Shown: positions 23,654-32,176, counted from the stretch's first letter. The stretch: 33,934 nt of DNA from an uncultured Lachnospiraceae bacterium (GCA_902496125.1 CABUZU010000006.1:1-33934), one strand, 5' to 3'. The notes: generated by a model from the sequence alone, not told the origin. Numbers and translations are program-made.

Positions 23654-25651
23654 TTACTTATCTTTCTTTAATTTTTTTATTGTGTTCTTTCTAGTTCTCG
23701 TCTTTTTAGCCACTGGCTTTTTCTTTACTACAACAGGTTCTTCTTTCACAACAGGCTCTTCTTTCACAACAGGCTCTTCTACTACAACCTTTTTATCAGT
23801 CTTTAACAACCAATAGAATCCGAAGGCTGGAATATCAACACCTCTTGCTTCCATTTCTCTACCACTAAATAAATCTACATAAATAGTTCCACCATCTTCA
23901 TCAATCCATGCAGTACGGTCACTAGAGCTAAAATTAAATAATGCTACTAATTTATCTTCATCTTTTGCACGAATTACACCTAATACACCGTCAGCCCAAG
24001 TATCAATGGTCCAAACGGCTGCATCATTTGAAAATACATCGTATTTTACACGATTTTCTTCTAATTTATGAAGTCCATTGAAAATTCTTTCTTGAATGGT
24101 TCCTTTTTCTTTACGTTTCTTTGCAAGTTCCCAATTGAATTTGCCTCTATGAAGGTAACGAGAATCATCCCACTTCTTAGGGTCTTTATGGTAATCATAG
24201 TCATTTAACTGACCAATTTCATCTCCACTATAGAGTACTGGAATACCAGACTGAGTAAGCATATAAGCATGAAGAGTTAAATCAAAGCAAATTGCACGGT
24301 CTAAATCGTATTCGTTTCCTTCATAATCTGCTTTCTCAATACCACATAATGAAGCAGTGGTTCCACACATACGAGCATCACGAGTAATTGGGTCATCATT
24401 GTATAATTCCCCTCTTGCAAAAGTTCCAGGATATGCACCCTTTAAGAAATCATTTAAATACTGTTTGTGTTCAATCTGAGTTGCCCCACGATTTGCTGCT
24501 AACCAATCATAGTCAAGGCCCCAACCAATATCATCATGACAACGAAGATAATTTAAGAATACATACTCTCTTGGTAAATTATTTACAATATCCATCTGAT
24601 ATTTAAGTAACCCAATATCTCCGGTTGCTACGCTATTCCAAGTTGTTGCCATTGTCGTTACATTATATAACATATGACATTCTGGTTTTTCAACTGTTCC
24701 AAAATAAGGAACGACTTCCTTAGGTTCCATTACAACTTCACCTAATAACAATACACTTGGGCATACGATTTCACAAACCATTCTCATAATACGAACAATC
24801 GTATGAACCTGAGGTAGGTTACGACAATTTGTTCCAAGCTGTTTCCAAATATAAGGTACTGCATCTAAACGGATAATATCAATACCCTTATTTGCAAGGT
24901 TTAACATATTAAAAATCATCTCGTTCATAACCGTTGGATTCCAATAATTTAAATCCCACTGATATGGATAGAACGTAGTCATAACGAATTTATTTGCATC
25001 AGAAAGCCAAGTAAAGTTTCCAGGTGCTGTGGTTGGAAATACCTGAGGTACTGTTCTTTCAAACTGTGAAGGATAATCATAGTTATCATAGAAGAAATAT
25101 CTGTCCTGATACTCTTTCTCTCCCCTTCTTGCACGTTTTGCCCATTCATGTTCTTCTGAGGTATGATTCATAACAAAGTCAAGACATACACTAATTCCAT
25201 CTTTATGACATTCACTAGTAAGTGCTTCTAAGTCTTCCATTGTTCCTAAATCTTTACGAACTTTTCTAAAATCAGCAACTGCATATCCACCATCACTTCG
25301 ACCTTCTGGAGAGTCTAACAATGGCATTAAATGTAAATAATTGACATTACATTCTTTCACATAATCTAGTTTCTCGCGAACACCCTGTAGGTTGTCAGCA
25401 AAACAATCTACATACATCATCATTCCAAGTAAATCATTTCTCTTATACCAGTTGGGGTCTGCTTCACGTTTTTTATCTAATTCTTTTAATTCATCACTTC
25501 TATCTTCATACCAGTGATATAGATTGGTACATAGATTATCAAAAGCCCAGTCTTGACCTTTATATAATTCCATATAAAGCCACTTTAACTCATCAAAATG
25601 TTTCTTAAAACGTCTGTCATAGATATCTGCTAGATTTTCTTTTGCAGTCAT
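23654..25651 (-). CDS. GH13 amylosucrase-like alpha-glucoside enzyme with charged repeat tail
   Basis: 665 residues, no signal peptide, so cytoplasmic. A helical N-terminus (1-75) precedes a (beta/alpha)8 barrel with DFVMNHTSEEHEWA, nucleophile Asp263 (IIRLDAVPY), acid/base Glu305 (LLLGEVVMEP) and transition-state Asp in CHDDIGW (371-377). A C-terminal beta domain follows. The N-terminal extension and GGYAVADFRKV resemble the amylosucrase/sucrose-phosphorylase-type subfamily; hydrolase, transferase or sucrose use cannot be told apart by eye. After about residue 620 comes a tail of EEPVVK repeats and then a Lys/Arg-rich end (KKLKKDK). AGGAGG precedes ATG. Co-transcribed with the LacI regulator. 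Confidence 0.88.
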   Translation of the reverse strand: MTAKENLADIYDRRFKKHFDELKWLYMELYKGQDWAFDNLCTNLYHWYEDRSDELKELDKKREADPNWYKRNDLLGMMMYVDCFADNLQGVREKLDYVKECNVNYLHLMPLLDSPEGRSDGGYAVADFRKVRKDLGTMEDLEALTSECHKDGISVCLDFVMNHTSEEHEWAKRARRGEKEYQDRYFFYDNYDYPSQFERTVPQVFPTTAPGNFTWLSDANKFVMTTFYPYQWDLNYWNPTVMNEMIFNMLNLANKGIDIIRLDAVPYIWKQLGTNCRNLPQVHTIVRIMRMVCEIVCPSVLLLGEVVMEPKEVVPYFGTVEKPECHMLYNVTTMATTWNSVATGDIGLLKYQMDIVNNLPREYVFLNYLRCHDDIGWGLDYDWLAANRGATQIEHKQYLNDFLKGAYPGTFARGELYNDDPITRDARMCGTTASLCGIEKADYEGNEYDLDRAICFDLTLHAYMLTQSGIPVLYSGDEIGQLNDYDYHKDPKKWDDSRYLHRGKFNWELAKKRKEKGTIQERIFNGLHKLEENRVKYDVFSNDAAVWTIDTWADGVLGVIRAKDEDKLVALFNFSSSDRTAWIDEDGGTIYVDLFSGREMEARGVDIPAFGFYWLLKTDKKVVVEEPVVKEEPVVKEEPVVVKKKPVAKKTRTRKNTIKKLKKDK

Positions 25652-25843
25652 AATTACCTCCTAAATGTATATTTTATGCCTACGAATTGCTTCGTTGCAA
25701 AGCAACTCTCGCACTTCTACAAACATTCGAAATCTGCTGATTTACTATGTAAATCGCTACTTTCTCATGTTTGACGGGTCCTAAGCTAAAAAATCTCATC
25801 GTGCAAGCACGAGCAGATTTTTATCTTGTCCCCTTGGATAAAA
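25652..25843 (-). promoter_or_regulatory. Long structured leader of the GH13 gene
   Basis: The 300-bp gap 25652-25951 holds no gene. About 205 bases of leader follow the promoter. On the minus-strand transcript it shows a terminator-like hairpin (AAAAATCT...AGATTTTTT, with GCACGA/TCGTGC inside, about 25786-25823), a GATTTAC/GTAAATC hairpin (about 25739-25755), and TTGCTTTGCAACGAAGCAA self-complementarity (about 25689-25708). AAATCTGCT in the first stem is also exactly complementary to AGCAGATTT further on (about 25728-25736). Confidence 0.5.
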
Positions 25844-25857
25844 TGTAATCGATTTCA
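25844..25857. promoter_or_regulatory. CRE/LacI-type operator at the GH13 promoter
   Basis: Minus-strand TGAAATCGATTACA matches the catabolite-responsive-element consensus TGWAANCGNTNWCA at every position, with the palindromic core AATCGATT. It starts about eight bases after the -10 box, where a bound repressor blocks transcription. CcpA or the LacI regulator encoded in the same operon could bind it. Confidence 0.8.
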
Positions 25858-25864
25858 TACCTAT

Positions 25865-25892
25865 ATCATAACATATTTTTGGCTAATGTCTA
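25865..25892 (-). promoter_or_regulatory. Promoter of the GH13-lacI operon
   Basis: On the minus strand TAGACA (25887-25892), 16-base spacer, TATGAT (25865-25870), immediately upstream of the operator. Confidence 0.7.
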
Positions 25893-25918
25893 TAGCTTTT
25901 TTGTTTTTTTACAAAAAA

Positions 25919-25950
25919 AAATATTGGAGGCTTTTCTACCTCCAATATTT
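25919..25950 (-). terminator. Terminator of nadABC
   Basis: Perfect 12-bp stem AAATATTGGAGG (25919-25930) / CCTCCAATATTT (25939-25950), loop 8 bases, then a long T-run on the minus strand. It starts one base after the nadC stop. Confidence 0.92.
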
Positions 25951-25951
25951 C

Positions 25952-26803
25952 CTAAATTGCATGTAACTTTTTAAGTGAAATATCTAGTATTGGCGCTGAG
26001 TGAGTTAGTGCTCCACTTGATATATAATCTACCCCAAGTGATGTTAAATTCTTAATATTTTCCTTCGTCACATTACCAGAACATTCAGTTTGTGCCTTAC
26101 CATCAATCAACTTAATCGCTTCTTTCATCTGTTCTACACTCATATTGTCAAGCATGATGATATCTGCTCCGGCTTCCACTGCTTCTTTTACCATATCAAG
26201 GTTTTCTACTTCTACTTCAATCTTTCTTACAAATGGTGCATAGTCCTTTGCCATCTTGATTGCATTTGCTACTCCACCTGCTGCTCCGATATGATTATCC
26301 TTTAATAATACACCGTCTGAAAGATTATAACGGTGATTATATCCTCCACCCACTCTAACTGCATACTTTTCAAAAATACGCATATTCGGTGTGGTTTTAC
26401 GAGTATCTAATAGCTTTATCTTACTTCCCTCTAATAGTTTTGCAACTGAGTTTGTATAAGTTGCAATTCCACTCATACGTTGTAAATAATTAAGAGCTAC
26501 ACGTTCGCCTGATAACAACACTCGAATATCACCTCTTACAACAGCCATAAGTTGTCCTTTTTCTACCTTATCACCATCTTTACAATAAAATTCAACCTTT
26601 GTATCCTTATCTAATAATTCAAATACTCGTTTAAAAATATCTAATCCTGCAATAATACCATCCTGCTTACAAATTAACTCTACTTCACCTTCAACAGCCT
26701 CTTTCATTACTGCATTTGTTGTTACATCTTCACTTGAAATATCTTCTTGCAATGCTTGTTTAATTAAATCATCTACATGCAAGGTCATTGAAATCTTATT
26801 CAT
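25952..26803 (-). CDS. nadC: Nicotinate-nucleotide pyrophosphorylase (carboxylating), quinolinate phosphoribosyltransferase
   Basis: 283 residues, standard size. It converts quinolinate and PRPP to nicotinate mononucleotide with loss of CO2, the third step of de novo NAD synthesis. Seen: ERVALNYLQRMSGIAT, the substrate-binding LLDTRKTTPNMR, RVGGGYNHRYNLSDGVLLKDNH, and the barrel strand ends EVEVEN, IIMLDNMS and DYISSGALTHS. Last gene of nadABC, 12 bases after nadB, with its own terminator. Confidence 0.97.
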   Translation of the reverse strand: MNKISMTLHVDDLIKQALQEDISSEDVTTNAVMKEAVEGEVELICKQDGIIAGLDIFKRVFELLDKDTKVEFYCKDGDKVEKGQLMAVVRGDIRVLLSGERVALNYLQRMSGIATYTNSVAKLLEGSKIKLLDTRKTTPNMRIFEKYAVRVGGGYNHRYNLSDGVLLKDNHIGAAGGVANAIKMAKDYAPFVRKIEVEVENLDMVKEAVEAGADIIMLDNMSVEQMKEAIKLIDGKAQTECSGNVTKENIKNLTSLGVDYISSGALTHSAPILDISLKKLHAI

Positions 26804-26815
26804 CTTTTTATCCTC

Positions 26816-28021
26816 TCACATTGAAACTACTTGTTTAAAATTCACCGGCTTTATTATAGGCTCTAAACAACAAATCTTATATGCTGCACGTTTTGCAAAA
26901 ACCAAGCTTTCTAATAGCGAATTACTTGCTAAACGATTTGCTCCATGTACACCATTACAACTGGTCTCTCCTACCGCATAAAGATGGTCCATAGAAGTCT
27001 TACTATCACTATCTACCCAAATACCACCCATAAAATAATGCTGTGCTGGCACTACTGGAATCCACTGTGTTAAAGGGTCATAGCCTTCTTCTAAACAACG
27101 CTTATAAATATTAGGAAAATGTTTTAATATGGTCTGTTTATCAATCTTTTCCATTGAAAGCCATACATGGTCGGTTCCATCCTTTTCCATCTGCTTTTCA
27201 ATTGCCTTTGTTACCACATCTCTAGGTAAAAGTTCATTGACAAATCGTTCTCCGTCTTTATTATAAAGCACGGCACCTTCCCCACGTACGGATTCAGAAA
27301 TCAAAAATCTTCGTCCCGGTTTCTTAGAATACAATGTCGTTGGGTGAATTTGAACATAATCTAAATGTTCTAATCGAATTCCATGTTTCTTAGAAATATC
27401 AATCGCATCTCCAGTAAGATGAGGGAAATTCGTCGAATGTGTATAACGTCCACCAATTCCACCACTTGCAAAAATGGTATCCTTTGCGTGAATATAAACC
27501 TCTTGTCCATCTCTTGTTTTTGCAATAATACCTGCACAGTGACCATCTCGAACAATGATATCCGTCATCGTTGTATACTCATAAATTTTTACATTTTTTA
27601 ACTTCTGTACTTGCATAAGCAACTTACTAGTAATTTCTTTTCCTGTAATGTCTTCATGAAATAATATCCTAGGTTTAGAATGAGCTCCCTCCTTTGTATA
27701 GGAAAGTTCTCCGTCCTTTTTAGCAAAATCCACTCCATATTCAATTAAATCATTAATAATCTCTCTTGAGCTACGAATCATAATATCTACCGATTCTTTA
27801 CGGTTTTCATAATGTCCTGCTTTTAATGTATCTTCAAAATAGCTGTCGTAATCCTTCTCATCTCTTAAAACACAGATTCCACCCTGTGCTAAGAAAGAAT
27901 CGCTACTTTCTAAATCTGATTTCGTAATCATTATAACATTTTTATTTTTTGGCAAATTTAATGCGGTAAAAAGTCCACCTACACCAGTGCCAACAATGAC
28001 TACATCGGTCTTGTAATCCAT
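26816..28021 (-). CDS. nadB: L-aspartate oxidase, short form
   Basis: 401 residues. FAD-dependent oxidation of L-aspartate to iminoaspartate, which NadA condenses to quinolinate. FAD motif VVIVGTGVGGLFTAL (8-22), SDSFLAQGGICV, ATGGIGG-type ASGGIGGRYTHSTN, the capping-domain arginines in SESVRGEGA and ELLPRDVV, and the C-terminal GETSCNGVHGANRLASNSLLE. The helical C-terminal domain of the 530-540-residue E. coli form is absent, as is common in Firmicutes. Lies between nadA and nadC. Confidence 0.96.
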   Translation of the reverse strand: MDYKTDVVIVGTGVGGLFTALNLPKNKNVIMITKSDLESSDSFLAQGGICVLRDEKDYDSYFEDTLKAGHYENRKESVDIMIRSSREIINDLIEYGVDFAKKDGELSYTKEGAHSKPRILFHEDITGKEITSKLLMQVQKLKNVKIYEYTTMTDIIVRDGHCAGIIAKTRDGQEVYIHAKDTIFASGGIGGRYTHSTNFPHLTGDAIDISKKHGIRLEHLDYVQIHPTTLYSKKPGRRFLISESVRGEGAVLYNKDGERFVNELLPRDVVTKAIEKQMEKDGTDHVWLSMEKIDKQTILKHFPNIYKRCLEEGYDPLTQWIPVVPAQHYFMGGIWVDSDSKTSMDHLYAVGETSCNGVHGANRLASNSLLESLVFAKRAAYKICCLEPIIKPVNFKQVVSM

Positions 28022-28032
28022 AATACTTCCTC

Positions 28033-28944
28033 CTAATTCTTAGCGGCAAGCTCTAACATTTTTTCTAGAGGTTTTTTTGAATTTTCTCTTAAACTGTCGC
28101 TAACTTGTACTTCATTTTCCCCTGTCTGTAATACATGAAGTACCTTTTCTAATGTATTTTTCTTCATATTTGGACAAACTGGCAATCTATCTGGATAATA
28201 AAATTTCTTATCTGGATTATTCGTCTTAAGTTTATAGCCAACTCCTTCTTCCGTGCAGACAATAAATTCGTTACAGTCACTTTCTGTTACATAATTAATA
28301 ATTCCAGAAGTACTTCCCACATAATCTGCCATAAGAAGAATTGCCTCTTGACATTCTCCATGAGCTACAATCTGTGCCTTTGGATGTCTCTTTTTTACAT
28401 CCGCTACATCTTCTGACTCAATTCGTTCATGAGTTGGACAAAATCCATTGTTATAAACAAAGTTCTTCTCCGGTACTTGACTTGCTACATAATGAGCTAG
28501 ATTACGGTCAGGAATAAAGAAGATATTCTTATTAGGTAAGGATTTTACAATTTTTACTGCATTCGCTGAAGTAACACAGACATCGGAATACTCCTTTAAC
28601 TGTGCAGTTGAATTAATATAGCAAACAACTGCTAAATCATCATACTCTTGTCTCACCTTTTGAATTGTCTCAACATCTGCCATATGTGCCATTGGACAAT
28701 CTGCCTTCATATCAGGCATTAAAACAGTCTTTTCTGGATTTAGAATCTTCGCACTTTCCCCCATAAAAGATACGCCACAAAATACAATTACTTTTTCTTC
28801 TAATTTCGTTGCCACTTTACTTAAATAAAATGAGTCTCCTATATAATCAGCAATTTCTTGCACTTCAGGTCTTACATAATAATGTGCTAAGATTACTGCA
28901 TTCTTTTCTTTCTTTAATTTATTGATTTCTTCAACAATTGTCAT
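28033..28944 (-). CDS. nadA: Quinolinate synthase A
   Basis: 303 residues. 4Fe-4S enzyme joining iminoaspartate and dihydroxyacetone phosphate to quinolinate. Three cluster cysteines are at the expected places: Cys83 (KADCPMAHM), Cys198 (HGECQEAI) and Cys257 (LPVCPNM). AHYYVRPEVQEIADYIGDS and YINSTAQLKEYSDVCVTSANA are typical. First gene of the nad operon; GAGGGA precedes ATG. Confidence 0.97.
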   Translation of the reverse strand: MTIVEEINKLKKEKNAVILAHYYVRPEVQEIADYIGDSFYLSKVATKLEEKVIVFCGVSFMGESAKILNPEKTVLMPDMKADCPMAHMADVETIQKVRQEYDDLAVVCYINSTAQLKEYSDVCVTSANAVKIVKSLPNKNIFFIPDRNLAHYVASQVPEKNFVYNNGFCPTHERIESEDVADVKKRHPKAQIVAHGECQEAILLMADYVGSTSGIINYVTESDCNEFIVCTEEGVGYKLKTNNPDKKFYYPDRLPVCPNMKKNTLEKVLHVLQTGENEVQVSDSLRENSKKPLEKMLELAAKN

Positions 28945-28978
28945 ATATATTTTCCCTCGTTTTTACAAAATTTCTATC

Positions 28979-29007
28979 ATTATATCACTTATATTTTCAT
29001 ATGACAA
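28979..29007 (-). promoter_or_regulatory. nadABC promoter
   Basis: On the minus strand TTGTCA (29002-29007), 17-base spacer, TATAAT (28979-28984). I see no NAD-repressor (NiaR) palindrome that I would defend. Confidence 0.75.
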
Positions 29008-29050
29008 GACAGTTGTTTTAATAAGTGTTAAGTTTTATTTTCCCTCTTGT

Positions 29051-29080
29051 TTTAGAGAAACGATGATGTTATACTATAAT
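29051..29080 (+). promoter_or_regulatory. asnA promoter
   Basis: TTTAGA (29051-29056), 18-base spacer, perfect TATAAT (29075-29080), 38 bases before the asnA ATG. The -35 match is weak. It diverges from the nadABC promoter with 43 bases between the -35 boxes. Confidence 0.6.
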
Positions 29081-29117
29081 GATGAGTTAAGCAATAAATT
29101 AACTATGGAGGATTATT

Positions 29118-30128
29118 ATGAATAGAACAAATATTCCTGATGGCTATCTTTCAACTTTAAGCCTTTATGAAACTCAGGAAGCAATTGGTGAAATTAAAAA
29201 TATTTTTCAAAAGAAACTTTGTATGGCTCTTCATTTAAAAAGAGTAACTGCACCACTATTTGTAGACCCTAAGTCTGGTTTAAATGACGATTTAAATGGT
29301 GTAGAACGTGCAGTAGATTTTGATATCCCTGCTGCAAATATTAACAATGCACAAGTTGTACATTCTCTAGCTAAATGGAAACGTATGGCACTTTATCGTT
29401 ATGGTTTCCGTGTAGACCGTGGATTACTTACTGATATGAATGCAATTCGTAGAGACGAAGAACTTGACAATTTACATTCTGTATATGTAGACCAATGGGA
29501 CTGGGAGAAAATTATCTCTAAGAGTGAACGTACCGAAGACTTCTTAAAAGAAACCGTTAAAAGAATTGTAAATGTTATTTGTAACACTTTAGATGAAATC
29601 AAATATAATTTTGAAAACTTAACAACTGAATTAAATAGAGAAGTTACATTTATCACTTCTCAAGAATTAGAAAACCTCTATCCAGAACTTACTCCTAAGC
29701 GTAGAGAAGAGGAATTTACAAGAGAACATAAAACCGTATTCATTATGAAGATTGGTGATAAATTAGCAAGTGGTGAACCTCATGATGGCAGAGCTCCTGA
29801 CTATGATGATTGGAACTTAAACGGCGACTTAATTTTCTGGGATGATGTGTTATCTTGTGCACTTGAAGTATCTTCTATGGGTATTCGTGTTGATAGTCAA
29901 TCTCTAGACAGACAGTTAAAAATTGCTGGTTGTGATGATAGACGTAATCTTCCATTCCATAAGATGTTATTAAATGGTGAACTTCCATTAACTATTGGTG
30001 GTGGAATCGGACAGTCTAGAATCTGTATGTTATTACTTGGAAAAGCTCACATCGGTGAAGTTCAATCTTCTTTATGGGATGAAGAAACGAAAATCATTTG
30101 CAAAGAAGCTGGAGTAAATCTTTTATAA
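29118..30128 (+). CDS. asnA: Aspartate-ammonia ligase (asparagine synthetase A)
   Basis: 336 residues, standard length. Ammonia-dependent conversion of aspartate to asparagine with ATP; class II aminoacyl-tRNA-synthetase-like fold. Seen: VTAPLFVDPKSGLNDDLNGVERAV, KWKRMAL, DQWDWEKII, HDGRAPDYDDW, and the closing LTIGGGIGQSRICMLLL. GGAGG precedes ATG. It sits back to back with nadABC, whose NadB uses the same substrate. Confidence 0.98.
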   Translation: MNRTNIPDGYLSTLSLYETQEAIGEIKNIFQKKLCMALHLKRVTAPLFVDPKSGLNDDLNGVERAVDFDIPAANINNAQVVHSLAKWKRMALYRYGFRVDRGLLTDMNAIRRDEELDNLHSVYVDQWDWEKIISKSERTEDFLKETVKRIVNVICNTLDEIKYNFENLTTELNREVTFITSQELENLYPELTPKRREEEFTREHKTVFIMKIGDKLASGEPHDGRAPDYDDWNLNGDLIFWDDVLSCALEVSSMGIRVDSQSLDRQLKIAGCDDRRNLPFHKMLLNGELPLTIGGGIGQSRICMLLLGKAHIGEVQSSLWDEETKIICKEAGVNLL

Positions 30129-30139
30129 GAGGAAACATT

Positions 30140-30559
30140 ATGAAATATAGAGGTGAAACCGTCTTACTCTATCATTTAACTGAAGAACGCTATTCCAAAT
30201 TACAACCTGTATTAATCCGTATGGGCATTAAAGTAAGAATAATGGAAGAAATCCAAATCAATCAAAAGATTGGTGCTTTATTCAAACTTCCAGGATTTAA
30301 TTTAGAAGAATCCGATGGTGACAAAACCGTTGCACCATCGGAAGAAGTTATGCTCATGAATGGATTTAGCAGCAAACGTTTAAATGAATTTTTAACTAAT
30401 ATGAAAAAAGCAAATGTTGGAATCATTAGTTTAAAGGCCATTGTTACCGCTGAAAATGTAAATTGGAAATTTATTGATTTATATCAGGAATTAAACAAAG
30501 AGCATCAAAACTTCATTAAATATAGAGAAGAACAAAAAAATAAAAGAACTGTCAATTAA
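30140..30559 (+). CDS. DUF3783-family small protein
   Basis: 139 residues from ATG 30140, which is preceded by AGAGGA; the open frame extends 14 codons upstream into asnA without a ribosome binding site, so I reject that start. Eleven bases after asnA, hence co-transcribed. The DUF3783-like core is VLLYHLTEERYSKLQPVLI...GFSSKRLNEFL, with a highly charged C-terminus (REEQKNKRTVN). No membrane segment or signal peptide; cytoplasmic. Function unknown; no catalytic motif is apparent. Confidence 0.8.
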   Translation: MKYRGETVLLYHLTEERYSKLQPVLIRMGIKVRIMEEIQINQKIGALFKLPGFNLEESDGDKTVAPSEEVMLMNGFSSKRLNEFLTNMKKANVGIISLKAIVTAENVNWKFIDLYQELNKEHQNFIKYREEQKNKRTVN

Positions 30560-30578
30560 GACAGTTCTTTTATTTTTT
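30542..30578 (+). terminator. Terminator of asnA-DUF3783
   Basis: Perfect 12-bp stem AAAAGAACTGTC (30542-30553) / GACAGTTCTTTT (30560-30571), loop AATTAA holding the stop codon, then a T-rich tail. Confidence 0.92.
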
Positions 30579-30589
30579 AAGGGAGAAAC

Positions 30590-30760
30590 GCCGTCAAAAC
30601 GGCCAATCTATGAGTAAAAGAAATTAGCGATTTTTAACAAGAAATCCTTTTCCTTTTCGAATTTCTTGTCTTTATTCTATATTAAAAATGACGAAAAATC
30701 AATAGTAATTACTCACAAAATATACTTTTTGCACAAACCATTATTTTGTGCATTATTTTT
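30590..30760. other. Hairpin-rich gap between DUF3783 and serS
   Basis: Three hairpins in 170 bp: GCCGT/ACGGC with a CAAA loop (30590-30603); ACAAGAAAT (30637-30645) / ATTTCTTGT (30661-30669); and GCACAAA (30731-30737) / TTTGTGC (30745-30751) followed on the plus strand by ATTATTTTT. The T-runs favour the plus strand although serS is on the minus strand. No ORF with a ribosome binding site is seen. Confidence 0.5.
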
Positions 30761-32036
30761 CACTAATTTTTTCCATTCCACCCATATATGGACGAAGCGC
30801 TTCTGGAATACGTACAGAGCCATCTTCTTGTAAGTTATTTTCTAAGAAAGCAATTAACATACGAGGTGGTGCTACTACAGTGTTATTAAGAGTATGAGCA
30901 AAGTATTTGCCATCTTTTGCTTTTACACGAATTTTTAAACGACGAGCCTGTGCATCTCCTAAATTAGAGCAGCTACCAACTTCAAAGTATTTCTTCTGAC
31001 GAGGAGACCATGCTTCAACATCGATAGATTTTACCTTAAGGTCAGCTAAATCACCAGAACAACATTCTAAAGTACGAACTGGAATATCTAAAGAACGGAA
31101 TAAATCTACCGTGTTTTGCCATAATTTGTCAAACCATGCAGCACTTTCTTCTGGTTTACATACAACAATCATTTCCTGTTTTTCAAACTGGTGAATACGA
31201 TATACTCCACGTTCTTCTAAACCATGAGCACCTTTTTCTTTACGAAAACATGGTGAATAGCTAGTTAAAGTATAAGGTAAGTTTTCTTCTGGAACGATGG
31301 TATCAATAAATTTACCAATCATAGAATGTTCACTTGTGCCAATTAAGTATAAATCTTCACCTTCGATTTTATACATCATTGCATCCATTTCATCAAAACT
31401 CATAACACCAGTTACAACATCACTACGAATCATGAAAGGAGGTACACAATAAGTAAATCCTCTATTAATCATGAAATCTCTAGCATAAGAAATAACTGCT
31501 GAATGAAGTCTAGCAATATCACCCATTAAATAGTAGAAACCATTACCAGCTACCTTACGAGCAGCATCTAAGTCAATACCATTGAATTTTTCCATAATAT
31601 CTGTATGATAAGGAATTTCAAAATCTGGAACAACAGGTTCTCCATATTTTTGAACTTCTACGTTTTCAGAATCATCTTTACCAATTGGAACACTTGGGTC
31701 AATGATATTTGGAATTACCATCATAATCTTTAAAACTTTTTCTTGGAGTTCGCTTTCTTTTGCTTCAAGTTCAGCTAAATGAGCAGAAGCTTCTGTTACT
31801 TTCTTCTTAATTTCTTCCGCTTCTTCTTTCTTACCTTGTCCCATAAGCTTACCGATTTCTTTAGAAATCTTATTTCTTTCAGCACGTAAGTTATCTGCTT
31901 CCTGTTGAGTCTTACGATTTTCGGCATCTAATGCAATTACTTCATCTACTAAAGGAAGTTTATGGTCTTGAAATTTGTTTTTAATGTTTTGTTTTACAAT
32001 ATCTGGATTTTCTCTAAGAAATTTTAAATCTAACAT
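30753..32036 (-). CDS. serS: Seryl-tRNA synthetase
   Basis: 427 residues, class II synthetase. N-terminal antiparallel coiled-coil arm that binds the long variable arm of tRNA-Ser (about 30-105), then the catalytic domain with motif 2 (SYSPCFRKEKGAHG, RIHQFEKQEM) and motif 3 (NTVVAPPRMLIAFLENN). Its 5' gap is too short and lacks the conserved T-box elements, so I do not infer T-box control. AAGGAG precedes ATG. Confidence 0.98.
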   Translation of the reverse strand: MLDLKFLRENPDIVKQNIKNKFQDHKLPLVDEVIALDAENRKTQQEADNLRAERNKISKEIGKLMGQGKKEEAEEIKKKVTEASAHLAELEAKESELQEKVLKIMMVIPNIIDPSVPIGKDDSENVEVQKYGEPVVPDFEIPYHTDIMEKFNGIDLDAARKVAGNGFYYLMGDIARLHSAVISYARDFMINRGFTYCVPPFMIRSDVVTGVMSFDEMDAMMYKIEGEDLYLIGTSEHSMIGKFIDTIVPEENLPYTLTSYSPCFRKEKGAHGLEERGVYRIHQFEKQEMIVVCKPEESAAWFDKLWQNTVDLFRSLDIPVRTLECCSGDLADLKVKSIDVEAWSPRQKKYFEVGSCSNLGDAQARRLKIRVKAKDGKYFAHTLNNTVVAPPRMLIAFLENNLQEDGSVRIPEALRPYMGGMEKISEK

Positions 32037-32081
32037 CGTACATCTCCTTAAAAAATAAATAAATTAATTAATTACACGGCT

Positions 32082-32110
32082 ATTTTATCTAATGTTGGTT
32101 GATTATGCAA
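32082..32110 (-). promoter_or_regulatory. serS promoter
   Basis: On the minus strand TTGCAT (32105-32110), 17-base spacer, TAAAAT (32082-32087), 45 bases before the start codon. Confidence 0.65.
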
Positions 32111-32129
32111 GCAAAAAGCTAAAAAAAGG

Positions 32130-32158
32130 TTGACAGATTGTAAAAAAACTGTTATGAT
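32130..32158 (+). promoter_or_regulatory. Promoter of the SleB-like hydrolase gene
   Basis: Perfect TTGACA (32130-32135), 17-base spacer, TATGAT (32153-32158). It diverges from serS. Confidence 0.85.
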
Positions 32159-32176
32159 ACACGAAGTAAACAGAAA

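Noticed and set aside
28945..29050. NiaR (NAD repressor) operator upstream of nadA
   Set aside because: I could not find a palindrome close enough to the known motif to defend.
30098..30139. Upstream start for the DUF3783 gene inside asnA
   Set aside because: No ribosome binding site; AGAGGA fits the ATG at 30140.
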